Source of the DNA: Nonomuraea jiangxiensis | Lineage (GTDB): Bacteria > Actinomycetota > Actinomycetes > Streptosporangiales > Streptosporangiaceae | Direction: 5' to 3' | NCBI RefSeq assembly: GCF_900099965.1 | Contig: NZ_FNDJ01000010.1 | Coordinates: 124,001 to 188,000 of the forward strand | Length of the DNA: 64,000 bases | Shown: positions 8,186 to 17,412 of the stretch, piece by piece | Numbering within the stretch: the first letter of the stretch is position 1 | How the letters are laid out: each line of letters starts with the position of its first letter | Made by a program: the position numbers and the translations under genes | The notes under the pieces: generated by a model | Database searches by the model: none | Told to the model about the DNA's origin: nothing | The model's input: only the letters and a program-made list of their open reading frames with translations

Positions 8186-8889
8186 GCAATCACCCTGCTC
8201 GCTTGATCGAGACCGTGGTCGGGCGCGTCCGTACGGTGGCGCGAATGCGTCGGCGTATGGGGACGTTGCTGTCAGCGCTGCTGTCACCTCAGCACTGATC
8301 ACCCGGTGGCGAGGTCCGACGGAGGAGGGCCTTGCCGGCGATCGCCCCAGCCCGTACGACGGGCACCGAAGTCCGCGATCGTCACGGCCTCAGCCACTGC
8401 GCCACCTCCTGATCCGTAGCTAACTCGAGTTCCTCTACGATCGTCCATGGCTACCTCAACATGCTGGTCGCCTGCCTATGGACTCGCAGTCGAGGCCGCA
8501 CAACTTCGAGGTTGTCCAGATTCGTTGTTAGCAACCTCGTTAGCGAGATCCGCTCAGCGAAGGACGATCCCGCCAGCGTGGCCGTCACCTCCAGCTATGG
8601 CCATCGGGTGCTAAGGCCCGACGGAGGAGGGGCTTGGCGGCGATCGCCCCCGTCAAGCACTGCGAGTACCGAAGCCCGCGCTCGTAACGGCATAGACTCA
8701 CTGATGCGCTGGGTCATGAGGACGCTAATCATATGGCCGCTTTCGTGCCGACGAGAGCTACTTCGATATCGTCGCACAGAGAACCAATGAATCCGAACCG
8801 TAGGACAATGTGATGCGTTCGAACAACATGGGCAAATTGTTCTCAGATCATTCATCTTTTGGGCATCATCACCTCGATGCGTTTTATGT
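8186..8889. other. gene-free left end of the element with a diverged direct repeat
   Basis: No gene is convincing over these ~700 bases. Two stretches, about 8300-8385 and 8605-8692, are alignable by eye. Both have CCGACGGAGGAGG, then GGCGATCGCC, then ACCGAAG(T/C)CCGCG, and end in TCACGG or TAACGG. They may be degenerate integrase or replication binding repeats, or remnants of a duplicated gene. Confidence 0.4.
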
Positions 8890-9462
8890 TTAGCTCTGAT
8901 TGCGAGTGAGTCCAAGCAGTTTCTCGGACAGTTGCAGCGCGTCCAATTGCGAAATATATACTCCGCTGGGAGTATTAGTCCGTTCCGCCTCATCAAGGAT
9001 ATATCCATCCCATAAGCATGCATCTATGCATGAGGGTTGTGGGAGATATGGAAATACATAATCGTGTTGAGATCTGGATTTGAACACGAGAGACGTCTTG
9101 GATACCAAAATCAGAGCGATGCCGTGAGTCTGGGCAAAACTTACAGCACCACTTTGATAAGGCGCGGTCGAAAACATAACTGCTTTATGAGCGCCGACGC
9201 TCTGCTGTTTTTGATGGAGTATCTGCACAAGCTCACGCTTGATTGGGTTAAGATGGCGCTTTGCCTCTGCGAGGACCAAGAAGGAAAGGCCGAACAGTTG
9301 ATACCGCACTGTGACGTCGAAATCATAAGTTCCATCCACGCCCCTTATGATTTCGTGCAAGGTGACTCTTAGGTCCTCGATGGCGGGGATCATCGATTGA
9401 AAGGTGCGTTGAACGAATTCCTCGAACTCGTCGGGCGTTGTAAGATCAGAACTCAAGTCCAC
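8890..9462 (-). CDS. Mrr-like restriction endonuclease (PD-(D/E)xK fold)
   Basis: 190 residues from a GTG start with GAGGGA upstream. The core reads GTYDFDVTVRY, then LVLAEAKRHLNPIKRE, then a VGAHKAVMFST strand, then GAVSFAQTHGIALILV. This is the D...ExK (AEAK) plus Q-helix layout of type IV Mrr-like nucleases, with Asp near residue 48 and Glu/Lys near residues 66-68. It lies 81 bp downstream of the caspase-kinase gene on the same strand, so the two are probably co-transcribed. Base composition is visibly AT-richer than the chromosome, suggesting transfer. It probably cleaves DNA in a conflict setting. Confidence 0.75.
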   Translation of the reverse strand: MDLSSDLTTPDEFEEFVQRTFQSMIPAIEDLRVTLHEIIRGVDGTYDFDVTVRYQLFGLSFLVLAEAKRHLNPIKRELVQILHQKQQSVGAHKAVMFSTAPYQSGAVSFAQTHGIALILVSKTSLVFKSRSQHDYVFPYLPQPSCIDACLWDGYILDEAERTNTPSGVYISQLDALQLSEKLLGLTRNQS

Positions 9463-9543
9463 GAACTATCCCTCGAAACCACTTCTATCAATCACCGCAT
9501 CGCTCTGTATTGCTGAGGCATGTTCAGGCAACGTACCACTTAC

Positions 9544-11790
9544 CTACGATGCCTGGAGGGTATCGATAACACTCCGAATTGCCTCACACAGCCGCAGCGC
9601 GTCAGTTCGACTCATATTCTTAGGGCGCCATTCGAGAAAGAAGGTGAATGCGCCTTGCCTCCCAGGATGTCGGGTCGCCTGATCTCTAAAAGGAGCCAAC
9701 GACGCATCAACCCTGCGATTTAGAATCAGTCGCATTCTCTCATTCGACATGTTCTCCATCGCCATACGAGTCGATGGTAGGAAGTGGAGAGACAGGAGCT
9801 GCCCTACCCCGGCGCGCAATCTTGGCGCATCCCGCCACTCGGGGGTTATCTCCCAATTACCAGTTGCGTTAAAGAATGAGCTGAAATGCTCTTCTGGCAC
9901 TCTACCTGTGATCTGGAACGCTACTTCATTTACGTATTCATCGGGCTCAAGCTTTTTGTCGTTGTCTGTGTAAGTGAGCTCTTGCATTACTTCGTTTAGG
10001 TAAGCAAGAATAGACTTGAAGTCGCTGACGCGATCCTCTGGAGCGAACTGAACACAACCCTTATAAAGGTCGACAATGAGCCGGGTGGCCTTTGCAGTGC
10101 ACGAGCTGAGGAGTCGCCTATGAAGCTTCTCGACATTCGTGCCAATGTTCAAAGGCTCAGGATCGGCGTTCATGAAGCAGAAGTACAGCAATTGGCCGAA
10201 AGAATAAACGTCAAGTGCAGGCGTTCTGCTGCGTGCCGCTTTGGGATTAAAAGCCACATACTGCTCCGGTGCAGCGTAATAGACTACACCCATTGCCGTT
10301 TTGGTTGCTTTCTGCGTTTGTGTACTGAACCATGCGAGATCGAAGTCAGTTAGAAAGGGCTCATAAACGCCATCTTCTCGGAGGGAACAGATGATATTCT
10401 CGGGCTTTATATCGCGATGAATGACTAGATGCTTATGCGCGTCGGCAATAGCGTCTGCGGATGCCTGCAAGATGTATAGGATAGAGACGGGGTCCATGAA
10501 GGTACCCGGTGCGAGATCACGTAAGTTGTCGCCCTCGATATAGTCCATCACGAAGCCTGGCGGGCAGCTACTGTAATCATGAACTTTGACGATACGGTCA
10601 TGATTCAGCATACGCATGGCGTCGTAGCCGTTTTTGAACCTCTTCACTTTCTCACGGTCTGACAGTTCGTTCACGTGATACAGCTTGTACGCCTGCCGCC
10701 TGTCTTTCCCATCGGCTATAAGCCAAACTTTACCAAATCCGCCGCCGCCAATTTCCTTCTCGAGCACACCCCAAGGGGTTCGGATACCCGGTTCAACTAG
10801 ACCTAGTTCGGTCTGATAGCGGATTAAAGTGTTCTTCGCACTCCTGAATCCTTCCCTCTGAGAAAGCCCTTGTATCTGCTCTTTACGGGCGAACCAATCG
10901 CTAATTGATTCAAGCCTTCTGCATGCGTCAGCGTAGCCGGAGGCACGCCATGTATCGATATTGGCACTACGGAGCCTGTTATACTCTTCGAGATGTACTT
11001 GAGCTTCCAGCTCTATCCGCTCATATTCTTGCTCAGGACGTGGTGGCGACAAAACTGGTGTTAGTCTGCTACCGAGTATTACTCGACCTGTAACCCGCCC
11101 TCCGAAGACAGGATCTTGATACCAAGTGTCAAGGCTGGCCATCTCGCGGGAGACAACTTCATACAAGCTATGGACGGTGACGTCCCCGGTGTGGTCGGCT
11201 GCATAGCCCAGAAGTGCTTCGAGAAGGTGGAATGTGAAAATGCCATGTCCGAGGTTAGTGGTTTCCCATGCACGTTGATCAGACGCACATGCCGCGATGA
11301 CTACAGCGGAGGGATCTGATTGTCTTAGAACGTTATTAATGTCTGTATTAGCTACTCGTCGCGTCGACCTTCCAGCTACTGGCGTGCTAGCTGCTTCCCC
11401 TGAATGGCAGCAATCCAGAATCACAACAGTGCTGGTACTCGATCCGGGAGCTGGCTGAAGCAACTGCATCAGCGTTGCCAGTGAAATTCCTTCGTCGAAC
11501 TCTTCATTGTCGAACGTGACAAGAAAAGTTCCGAGGTCGTTGACTGCTCCATGGCCAGCGAAGTAGAAAAGGATTAGATCTGCCCCTGAGGTCTTCGCAT
11601 CAACAAGCCAGCGCAGTATCGCCTGTCTTGTGACCTGTTGATCCACAATCGTGGTTACATCGAAGTCATATTCCGGCTCAGACAGAACTGCTGCAACTTG
11701 GTCAGCGTCATGCGCGCAGCTATCTAGCTGTTCCCATCGTCCCTTGTACGAGCCGACGCCAGCCACCAGCGCTATCTTTCTGGTCAACAA
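9544..11790 (-). CDS. caspase (C14) - Ser/Thr protein kinase fusion protein
   Basis: 748 residues. Residues 1-240 are a caspase-like peptidase, with His80 in FYFAGHGA and Cys128 in ILDCCHSG as the catalytic pair. After a helical linker (~255-335), residues ~342-590 form a protein kinase: GGGGFGKV loop at 348-355, Lys369 in AYKLY, catalytic HRD at 458-460 with KPEN following, and DFD (482-484) in place of DFG. The C-terminal ~130 residues are unassigned. The start is TTG 11790 or TTG 11787 after AAGGAG. The kinase may sense a signal and license the protease, as in NTPase/kinase-linked caspase conflict systems; this is inference. The Mrr-like gene follows. AT-rich composition suggests transfer. 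Confidence 0.85.
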   Translation of the reverse strand: MLTRKIALVAGVGSYKGRWEQLDSCAHDADQVAAVLSEPEYDFDVTTIVDQQVTRQAILRWLVDAKTSGADLILFYFAGHGAVNDLGTFLVTFDNEEFDEGISLATLMQLLQPAPGSSTSTVVILDCCHSGEAASTPVAGRSTRRVANTDINNVLRQSDPSAVVIAACASDQRAWETTNLGHGIFTFHLLEALLGYAADHTGDVTVHSLYEVVSREMASLDTWYQDPVFGGRVTGRVILGSRLTPVLSPPRPEQEYERIELEAQVHLEEYNRLRSANIDTWRASGYADACRRLESISDWFARKEQIQGLSQREGFRSAKNTLIRYQTELGLVEPGIRTPWGVLEKEIGGGGFGKVWLIADGKDRRQAYKLYHVNELSDREKVKRFKNGYDAMRMLNHDRIVKVHDYSSCPPGFVMDYIEGDNLRDLAPGTFMDPVSILYILQASADAIADAHKHLVIHRDIKPENIICSLREDGVYEPFLTDFDLAWFSTQTQKATKTAMGVVYYAAPEQYVAFNPKAARSRTPALDVYSFGQLLYFCFMNADPEPLNIGTNVEKLHRRLLSSCTAKATRLIVDLYKGCVQFAPEDRVSDFKSILAYLNEVMQELTYTDNDKKLEPDEYVNEVAFQITGRVPEEHFSSFFNATGNWEITPEWRDAPRLRAGVGQLLSLHFLPSTRMAMENMSNERMRLILNRRVDASLAPFRDQATRHPGRQGAFTFFLEWRPKNMSRTDALRLCEAIRSVIDTLQAS

Positions 11791-12189
11791 GTGCTCCTTG
11801 CCGTTGATCCCTGCTGTGCGGCATCTTAGACCAAAAGCGTCTAGTCAACACTGATATGCCGTGTATTCACCCTTTCGTGCGGTTCGGCATGTGAAGTTTG
11901 GTACGAGATGCGCCTTCCATACCTTTCGGGTGTGATCGAGAGTTTAGGCTGTGGCGATGATTCGGCACCACTTGAAAAGATATTAAGGTCAGTACAATTT
12001 AGGAAGATGGGTCAAGAACGTGCCTCGAGTTAGCAGTGATCGTCTTGAGCGCGCGATTCTGCGCGGGCCTCGCGGGCTGCGACCGGCCGAAGAGCCGCAG
12101 CGCAGACCGTGAGGGCCCGGCGCCCATGCCGCCAACGGCGGTACGGCCTTGATGACGTACAGATATTTAGCTTTCTGACCGCGGTCGCC
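11791..12189. other. intergenic stretch upstream of the caspase-kinase gene
   Basis: No gene was recognised. The half near 11,790 is AT-rich and probably carries the caspase-kinase promoter. The half near 12,190 is GC-rich and abuts the IS left end. Confidence 0.4.
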
Positions 12190-12193
12190 CTAG

Positions 12194-13712
12194 TACGGCA
12201 GCCGCCATTTGCTGTGTGAGCTGGGATGACGCGCGACTGGTTGCTGCGATCTTCTGATGGGATTCCCGGACAACGAGAGCAGCCGCTCGTGATCATGTCT
12301 GTGTGACGAGAACAAGATCCAAAGCGGCTGCTGCCCTCATCGTAGAGGCCACGCGTGTGCAACGGAACCTGGATGACCTGATGACCGCGCTGGCACCGAT
12401 GTTCACCCGGATCGAGCCCCGACTGCAGGCCGCCAAGTACATCCGAGCCGTGATGTCCGAGCTGCCCAGACGCAACGGCTGGACGATCGCCGAATGGATC
12501 GGCGATCGCCGCCTGGATGCCACCCAGCGCCTCTTGAACCGGGCCCGGTGGGACACCGCGGGCGCAATGAGCACGATCCGCCGGTTCGCCGCCACCCGGC
12601 TCGATGCCGCCGCCCGGCCGGGCAACCTGACCGTCGGCGTGCTGGACGAGTCCGGTCAGGAGAAGAAAGGCGTGGCCACAGCGGGCGTCAAGCGTCAGCA
12701 CATGGGCTGCGCCGGCGGCATCAGCAACGGCATCAACACGGTCTACCTGGCCTATGTCCGCGCCGGCGTGGGGCACGCGCTGATCGGCGCACGGCAATGG
12801 ATCCCCACTGAGCAGATCAGCGACCCCGTCACCGCGATCACCACCGGCCTGCCGCTGGACCTGACCTTCGCCACCAAGGGCGAACTGGCCATCGACCTGC
12901 TGCGCGAGGCCTACGCCGACGACGTGCGCCTGGACTTCGTGGCCGGTGACGAGGTGTACGGCGCCTGCACGCGGTTGCGTGCCTTCCTGGAAGAACGCGG
13001 TCAGGCCTACGTCCTGCGCATCCGCGCCACCTTCGCCCTCACGCTCGGCGGCGGCAGCTGCTTGACCTGCGAGCAGGCCGTGGCCAAGTACCTGAGGCAG
13101 AAGCGCACGTGGACCATCCGCTCGGCCGGTGACGGCTCCAAGGGCGAGCGCACCTACGCCTGGGCGTGGATCGCCACCGCCAGCCCCGACCACTTCCTGC
13201 TGGTCCGCAAGCACCGCACCACCGGTGAACTGGCCTTCTGCTACTGCTTTGTCCCCGATGGCCAGCCGGTCACGCTGCCTCGCCTCATCGCTGCCGCAGG
13301 GCTGAGGTGGCCGGTGGAGGAGAGTTTCGAGGCCGGCAAGAGCCTGTTCGGCCTGGCCGAATCCCAGGTCCGCCTCTATGAGGCTCTCCTACGGCACCTC
13401 GTCCTGGTCATGGCCGCCCTGGCCGTCTGCGTGACCAGCGCCGCGGCGGCCCGGCACCGCACCGACAGCCAGGCCGTGGAGCCCAGCCACCCCGATGAAA
13501 GGCCGCCCGAGGATCCCGGCCTGATCCCGCTGACGGTCGCCGAGATCAAGCACCTGTTCAACGCCGCGGACATCCGCATATCGTCGCTGGAACACGCCGC
13601 GCATTGGTCAGCCTGGAGACGCCGTCATCAAGCACGTGCCCGCTGGTTCCATCACCGAGCTCGCCTGACTACCGCATATATCCAGGTCAGCTAACAAATG
13701 GCGGCTGCCGTA
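12194..13712 (+). mobile_element. intact IS701-family insertion sequence
   Basis: The ends TACGGCAGCCGCCATTTG (12194-12211) and its exact complement (13695-13712) are perfect 18-bp inverted repeats. They are flanked by CTAG at 12190-12193 and 13713-13716, a 4-bp target duplication of the CTAG type known for IS701-family elements. A single transposase gene fills the element. The intact ORF and perfect ends indicate recent insertion. Confidence 0.9.
12303..13694 (+). CDS. IS701-family DDE transposase
   Basis: 463 residues, full length. The DDE-type residues read Asp in GVLDESGQEKKG near residue 118, Asp in VAGDEVYGACT near residue 220, and Glu in VEESFEAGKSLFGL near residue 342. It catalyses cut-and-paste transposition of its own IS. 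The stop codon lies next to the right inverted repeat. GTG 12303 is the start. Nothing suggests inactivation. Confidence 0.9.
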   Translation: MTRTRSKAAAALIVEATRVQRNLDDLMTALAPMFTRIEPRLQAAKYIRAVMSELPRRNGWTIAEWIGDRRLDATQRLLNRARWDTAGAMSTIRRFAATRLDAAARPGNLTVGVLDESGQEKKGVATAGVKRQHMGCAGGISNGINTVYLAYVRAGVGHALIGARQWIPTEQISDPVTAITTGLPLDLTFATKGELAIDLLREAYADDVRLDFVAGDEVYGACTRLRAFLEERGQAYVLRIRATFALTLGGGSCLTCEQAVAKYLRQKRTWTIRSAGDGSKGERTYAWAWIATASPDHFLLVRKHRTTGELAFCYCFVPDGQPVTLPRLIAAAGLRWPVEESFEAGKSLFGLAESQVRLYEALLRHLVLVMAALAVCVTSAAAARHRTDSQAVEPSHPDERPPEDPGLIPLTVAEIKHLFNAADIRISSLEHAAHWSAWRRRHQARARWFHHRARLTTAYIQVS

Positions 13713-14362
13713 CTAGTGATCTTGAGCGTGATTGCCGGTCAGCTTGGCACATGCCCAGATGTCTTCGAGGCTGCCCAAGTAGGTTGCTGCTGCTGCCGAT
13801 GGGCCATGGGCTCGCAGGTGGATGACTGGGGCTTGGGCTGCGGGGGTGCCGTAGGCGTGAGTGTTGATCAGTAGGTCGTCGTCTGCTCGGTAGATGGAGT
13901 TGTATAGCACGGTCTGGTGGGTGCGGATCTCGACGTTGTTGACGCTGGCGAGTTGGCCATACAGAACGAGGGCGTTCTTGGTGCGGGCGGCCATGACCTC
14001 AGGTCCAAGGCCCTCGTCGATGCCCCGGCTGGCTACTTGGGACGCCTCAGAGTCGCTGAGGAGGATTCGCGTCCTGACGCCTGCGCGGGCTCGGTCGGCG
14101 ATCAGGTGGAGGATGCCGGTGTCTTCAGCGAGGAAGAGACCGCTGTAAGTGAGGATGTCGATCCTTTGCAGCGCTGACCGGAAGAGTTGGTGCCACGCAG
14201 TCTGTGGGACGGCCCAACGATGTGGGTAGATCGCCTGGACCTCGTCGGGGATTGTGTGGCTCTGTCCACGGAGATGGGGCCAGAGATCGGCTTCATCTAC
14301 GTGGAGGAGGTCGGCGACGGCCCAGCGGTGGCGGGGGTGTGGGGTGCGGCCCTTGAGCCAGC
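13713..14362 (-). pseudogene. 5'-truncated XRE-type regulator with a PLD-like C-terminal domain
   Basis: Reading leftwards, the frame enters at WLKGRTPHPRHRWAVADLL, the recognition-helix end of an actinobacterial XRE regulator. It continues through HVDEADLWPH into a long C-terminal domain (FRSALQRIDILTYSGLFLAE, then RARAGVRTRILLSDSEASQV) that resembles a phospholipase-D-like sensor module. The N-terminal half of the HTH and the start codon are missing. They are replaced at ~14362 by the truncated rep gene running the other way. The TAG stop lies within the IS target duplication CTAG and was present before insertion. Confidence 0.65.
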
Positions 14363-14365
14363 CTC

Positions 14366-15155
14366 CGTACGCCGTCACCTGGCCAAACTCGGCGGCCTGT
14401 TCCTCAAAGACCTCCGCGAGCACCTCACCCTGTCCTTCGCCAAGGTCGCCGAATACCAGCGCCGCGGCGTCATCCACTTTCACGCCGTCATCCGCCTCGA
14501 CGGCCCCGGCGGACCTGAGGCACCGCCACCGCTCTGGGCCACGGCCGATGCCCTGACGCAAGCCATCCAGCACGCCGCCAAGGCCGTTTCCGCCAGCGCC
14601 CCGGCCTACGCCGACCAGCCCGAGCGCGCACTGCGCTGGGGCGACCAACTCGACATCCGCCCCATCACCCTGAACGGCGACCTCACCGACCAAGCTGTCG
14701 CCGGCTACATCGCCAAGTACGCCACCAAGGCCGCCGAATGCGTCGGCACCCTTGACCGCCGCATTAATCCCCTCGACGACCTGGAGCTGTACAACCTGCG
14801 CGATCACGCCCGCCGCCTCATCACCACCTGCATGCGCCTTGGCACCGAACCGGAACTGACCGGACTCCGCCTCACCAACTGGGCGCACATGCTCGGCTTC
14901 CGCGGCCACTTCTCCACCCGATCCCGCCACTACTCCACCACCCTCGGCGAACTCCGTGCCGACCGCGAACAACACGCCCGCGAGACCGACATCACCACCG
15001 GCCGTCTTCCCCTCTTCGACGAAGACACCGTCCTCGTGATTAGCCAATGGGAGTACGCAGGCAAGGGCCACTCTCTTGGGGAGGCGCTCCTCGCCGCCGC
15101 CATCACCGGCACGCCCCTCGCCCAGTTGACGCGCGGGGAGGCCCCGCATGAGTGA
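14366..15155 (+). pseudogene. 5'-truncated RepSA-type replication initiator
   Basis: The recognisable part begins near RRHLAKLGGLFLKDLREHL and includes LSFAKVAEYQRRGVIHFHAV, DQAVAGYIAKYATKAAE and WAHMLGFRGHFSTRSRHYST. These are hallmarks of the RepSA-type initiator of AICEs and related plasmids. HFH is the HUH-type histidine pair. About half of the usual ~450-residue protein, including the N-terminal zinc-finger region, is gone. Upstream residues in the same frame (14187-14365) are antisense of the XRE gene and are not rep. It overlaps the xis start by 8 nt. Confidence 0.75.
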
Positions 15156-15323
15156 CCTCGTACTCACCGTCGACGAGGCCGCCAACCGCCTCCGTGTCAG
15201 CCGGCGGACGCTCTACACCTGATCCGCTCCAACCAGCTCCGAACCATCAAGATCGGCCGTCGCCGCCTCGTTCCGGCCGACGCCCTGACCGAGTGCATCA
15301 GGACCCTCGTGGAGGTGGCGTGA
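15148..15323 (+). pseudogene. xis: excisionase (xis) with a one-base frameshift
   Basis: Codons 1-24 read MSDLVLTVDEAANRLRVSRR then TLYT and stop at TGA. One base later the sequence continues cleanly as LIRSNQLRTIKIGRRRLVPA and DALTECIRTLVEVA, ending at TGA 15321-15323. The whole is a classic ~58-residue MerR-like winged-helix excisionase with one base lost near 15217-15218. It normally directs integrase to excise the element. It overlaps rep (15148-15155) and int (ATG 15323), as in AICEs. Confidence 0.8.
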
Positions 15324-16593
15324 TGACCAAGACCATGCTTGGCACCCCGGAGGAAGAGCCCAAGCGCCGGACCGGCCGTCGCATCCGCAAGCGCTCCAAC
15401 GGCGAGGGAAGCATTTGGCTACGGAAGGATGGCCGCTACGGGTACGCCGCCTTCGTCCAGACCACCGCCGGAACCGTGAAGCGCGTTCAAGGTTCCGCAC
15501 GTACGCAAGAGGACGCCCGCAAGAAGCTGACCGAACTTCTCCGCCAGGCCGACGAGGGCATCCCCGTCTCCTCGGAGAACTGGACGGTGGCCGACTTCCT
15601 GAACCCTGGCTGAAGAACATCGTCAGCCAGGAACGCCGCCCCAAGACCTACCAGGGATACGAGGGCGTCGTTCGCCTCCACCTCATTCCCGGCCTGGGCA
15701 AGTAGCGCCTGGGCAAGCTCAACGCCCAAGACGTCCGCCTCTTCATCAACCGCGTCCGCTCCGAATGCCAATGCTGCCGGAACGGCTGGGACGCTTCGCG
15801 GGACAAGCCGGTGTGCTGCACCCTCAAGGGCGGTCAGTGCTGCGACTCCCCCCTGTCCACACGCATGGTGCAGTCCATCCATGCAGTCCTCCGGAACGCC
15901 CTGGAGTGCGCCGTACGCGAGGAGATCATCGCTCGCAACGTCGCCAAGCTCGTCAAGGTCCTAGTGCCCAAGTACAAGGTCAATCGCGGCCTGACCGTTC
16001 CACAGGCCCGCGCCGTCCTCAAGGCCGCTCGGAGCCACCGCCTGTATGCTCTGTACGTCTTGGCGCTCTGCCTCGGCCTGCGCCGTGGAGAACTTCTCGG
16101 GCTTCGCTGGACGGACGTCGACCTTGAGGCCGCCAAGCTGGAAGTGACTCGAAGCCTCCAGCGGGTCGCAGGCCGACTCCAGTTCGTCCGTCCCAAGACC
16201 TCGGACTCGGAGCGAACCGTCCCGCTGCCGCCCATCTGTGTGGAGGCCCTGCGGGAGCATCGAAGGAAGCTGTTCGCCGAACGCTCTGACCGCTGGGAGG
16301 AGTGGAAAGAACATGGCCTGGTCTTCCCCTCGCGCTGCGGAACGCCGATGGAGCCGGACAACCTACGGCGAAGCTGGGGAGACATTCGCAAGACCGCCGC
16401 TCTCGGAGAGATGCGGTTCCATGATCTGCGCCACACCTGTGTGACGCTTCTCCTGAACCTCGGCGTCCCGCCCCAGGTCGTCCGCGATATCGTCGGCCAC
16501 AGTGATATCGAGGTGACCATGACGATCTACGCTCACGCGTCACTCGATGACAAGCGGACAGCCCTGGGCAAGCTCAGTGATGCTCTCGGCTGA
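15323..16593 (+). pseudogene. int: AICE tyrosine integrase broken by a frameshift and a nonsense codon
   Basis: The N-terminal part (SNGEGSIWLRKDGRYGYAAF, then ARKKLTELLRQADEGIPV) ends by frameshift near 15600. One base appears lost where LEPWLKNIV is expected. The next frame carries an in-frame TAG at 15703-15705 within GLGK*RLGKLNAQDVR. From there it is open to the end with intact catalytic residues: Arg in LCLGLRRGELLGLRW, HDLRHTC, and GHSDIEVTMTIYAHAS with the Tyr nucleophile. A GTG at 15811 could restart a C-terminal fragment containing all catalytic residues, but without the core-binding domain. The product should be inactive. Confidence 0.85.
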
Positions 16594-16604
16594 TCTGTCC
16601 CTAC

Positions 16605-17276
16605 CTATTGCGCCTCAGCTCGTTTAGGCTGAGGCGCTTCCTTCTGCTCGACCGCCATCTCAGCAGAGGCCAACTCTGGCGCGCCATTCGAGTCCTCGTA
16701 CGGATCGGGCGCGTACAACCCGAGATCCCAACGGCACATATCCCGAAGCTTCGCCATTAAGGATCCTACGAGCGAAACCAACTCCCTCGCCCTACCCCAG
16801 TCTCCTGCTTCCAGGGCATCCTGAACCGCTTGGCCCTCTCGTAGCAATTGCCGCAGCCCATCGCCAACGAGGGGATGCTGCGCGTGAACATCAACCTCGA
16901 AGACGAGATCTTCAAGCTCTGCCCTGGCTGTATTGAGTTCCTCCCCGAGGAAACGTGGAGGCTGCTTTGCGTCAGCCGGAGTCGGAGCTTGATCGACGAT
17001 CACTTCGAGTTGCCGGCCGTATGCCGCGGCCCGCCGTAACAAGGTGGCGTAGTTCTGTCGCCTCGCGTCCAACCCCTGAACAGTGATGTCCCATTGTCGA
17101 TCACGAGCCCTACGGGCTTGCTCCCTCTTGTGCTGGCGCGCCTCGGCAGCGGCCTCCTGACGAGCCCGGAGAAAGACGGACCCGATCGCTACCAGGCTTC
17201 CGATCGCGGCGCCAAGAGCAGTCCCGATCACACCGATCCACTGAGGGGTCACAAATCCCGGAAGGTAGCTACGCAT
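16605..17276 (-). CDS. hypothetical single-TM protein with a coiled coil
   Basis: About 223 residues from ATG 17276; an in-frame start at 17336 would add 20. TM segment GVIGTALGAAIGSLVAIGSVF at about residues 14-34 is followed by a basic, Ala/Glu/Arg-rich coiled coil (~35-60) and an all-helical body. It lies between int and attR, a position occupied by cargo in AICEs. A broken relative is at 7224-7660, so the gene travels with this element family. Function unknown. Confidence 0.65.
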   Translation of the reverse strand: MRSYLPGFVTPQWIGVIGTALGAAIGSLVAIGSVFLRARQEAAAEARQHKREQARRARDRQWDITVQGLDARRQNYATLLRRAAAYGRQLEVIVDQAPTPADAKQPPRFLGEELNTARAELEDLVFEVDVHAQHPLVGDGLRQLLREGQAVQDALEAGDWGRARELVSLVGSLMAKLRDMCRWDLGLYAPDPYEDSNGAPELASAEMAVEQKEAPQPKRAEAQ

Positions 17277-17371
17277 CTTCAGCCGGTCAATGATCGCCAG
17301 CGCCACAGTGTGCCGTGATCCAACCCGATACCCCATCGCGACGTTGCTGCCAGCGTTGCTGTTACGGACAT

Positions 17372-17404
17372 GAAAACGCCCCGGAGCGATGGTCGCTACG
17401 GGGC
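17372..17404 (-). terminator. rho-independent terminator of the tRNA cluster
   Basis: GCCCCG (17378-17383) pairs with CGGGGC (17399-17404), with inner pairs AGCGA/TCGCT and a TGG loop. In the tRNA transcription direction (minus) it is followed by GTTTTC. It lies ~20 bp after the tRNA-Phe CCA end. Confidence 0.75.
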
Positions 17405-17412
17405 ATCTTGGC

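Larger units (their letters stand above)
8186..17412. mobile_element. degenerate AICE-like integrative element at tRNA-Phe
   Basis: The interval is bounded by att repeats. In order it contains a non-coding left end, an Mrr-like nuclease, a caspase-kinase fusion gene, an IS701-family insertion, a truncated XRE-type regulator, a truncated RepSA-type initiator, a frameshifted xis, a broken int, and a membrane/coiled-coil gene beside attR. The rep-xis-int order ending at the tRNA is the AICE (pSAM2-like) arrangement. No TraB/FtsK-like transfer gene or Kil/Kor gene remains. With xis, int and rep all damaged, the element should be immobile. Confidence 0.8.

Noticed and set aside
8386-8450. tRNA-like sequence in the left end of the element
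   Set aside because: A GGCGCAGTGGC-like stretch on the minus strand lacks a matching acceptor, anticodon loop and T-arm.
14187-14365. N-terminus of rep as drawn by the open frame (MVPRSLWDG...)
   Set aside because: These residues are the antisense of the XRE-type gene fragment and do not resemble RepSA proteins.
13722-15185. A 490-residue minus-strand protein spanning the rep region
   Set aside because: Only its last ~215 residues (XRE fragment) look real; the rest is antisense to rep.
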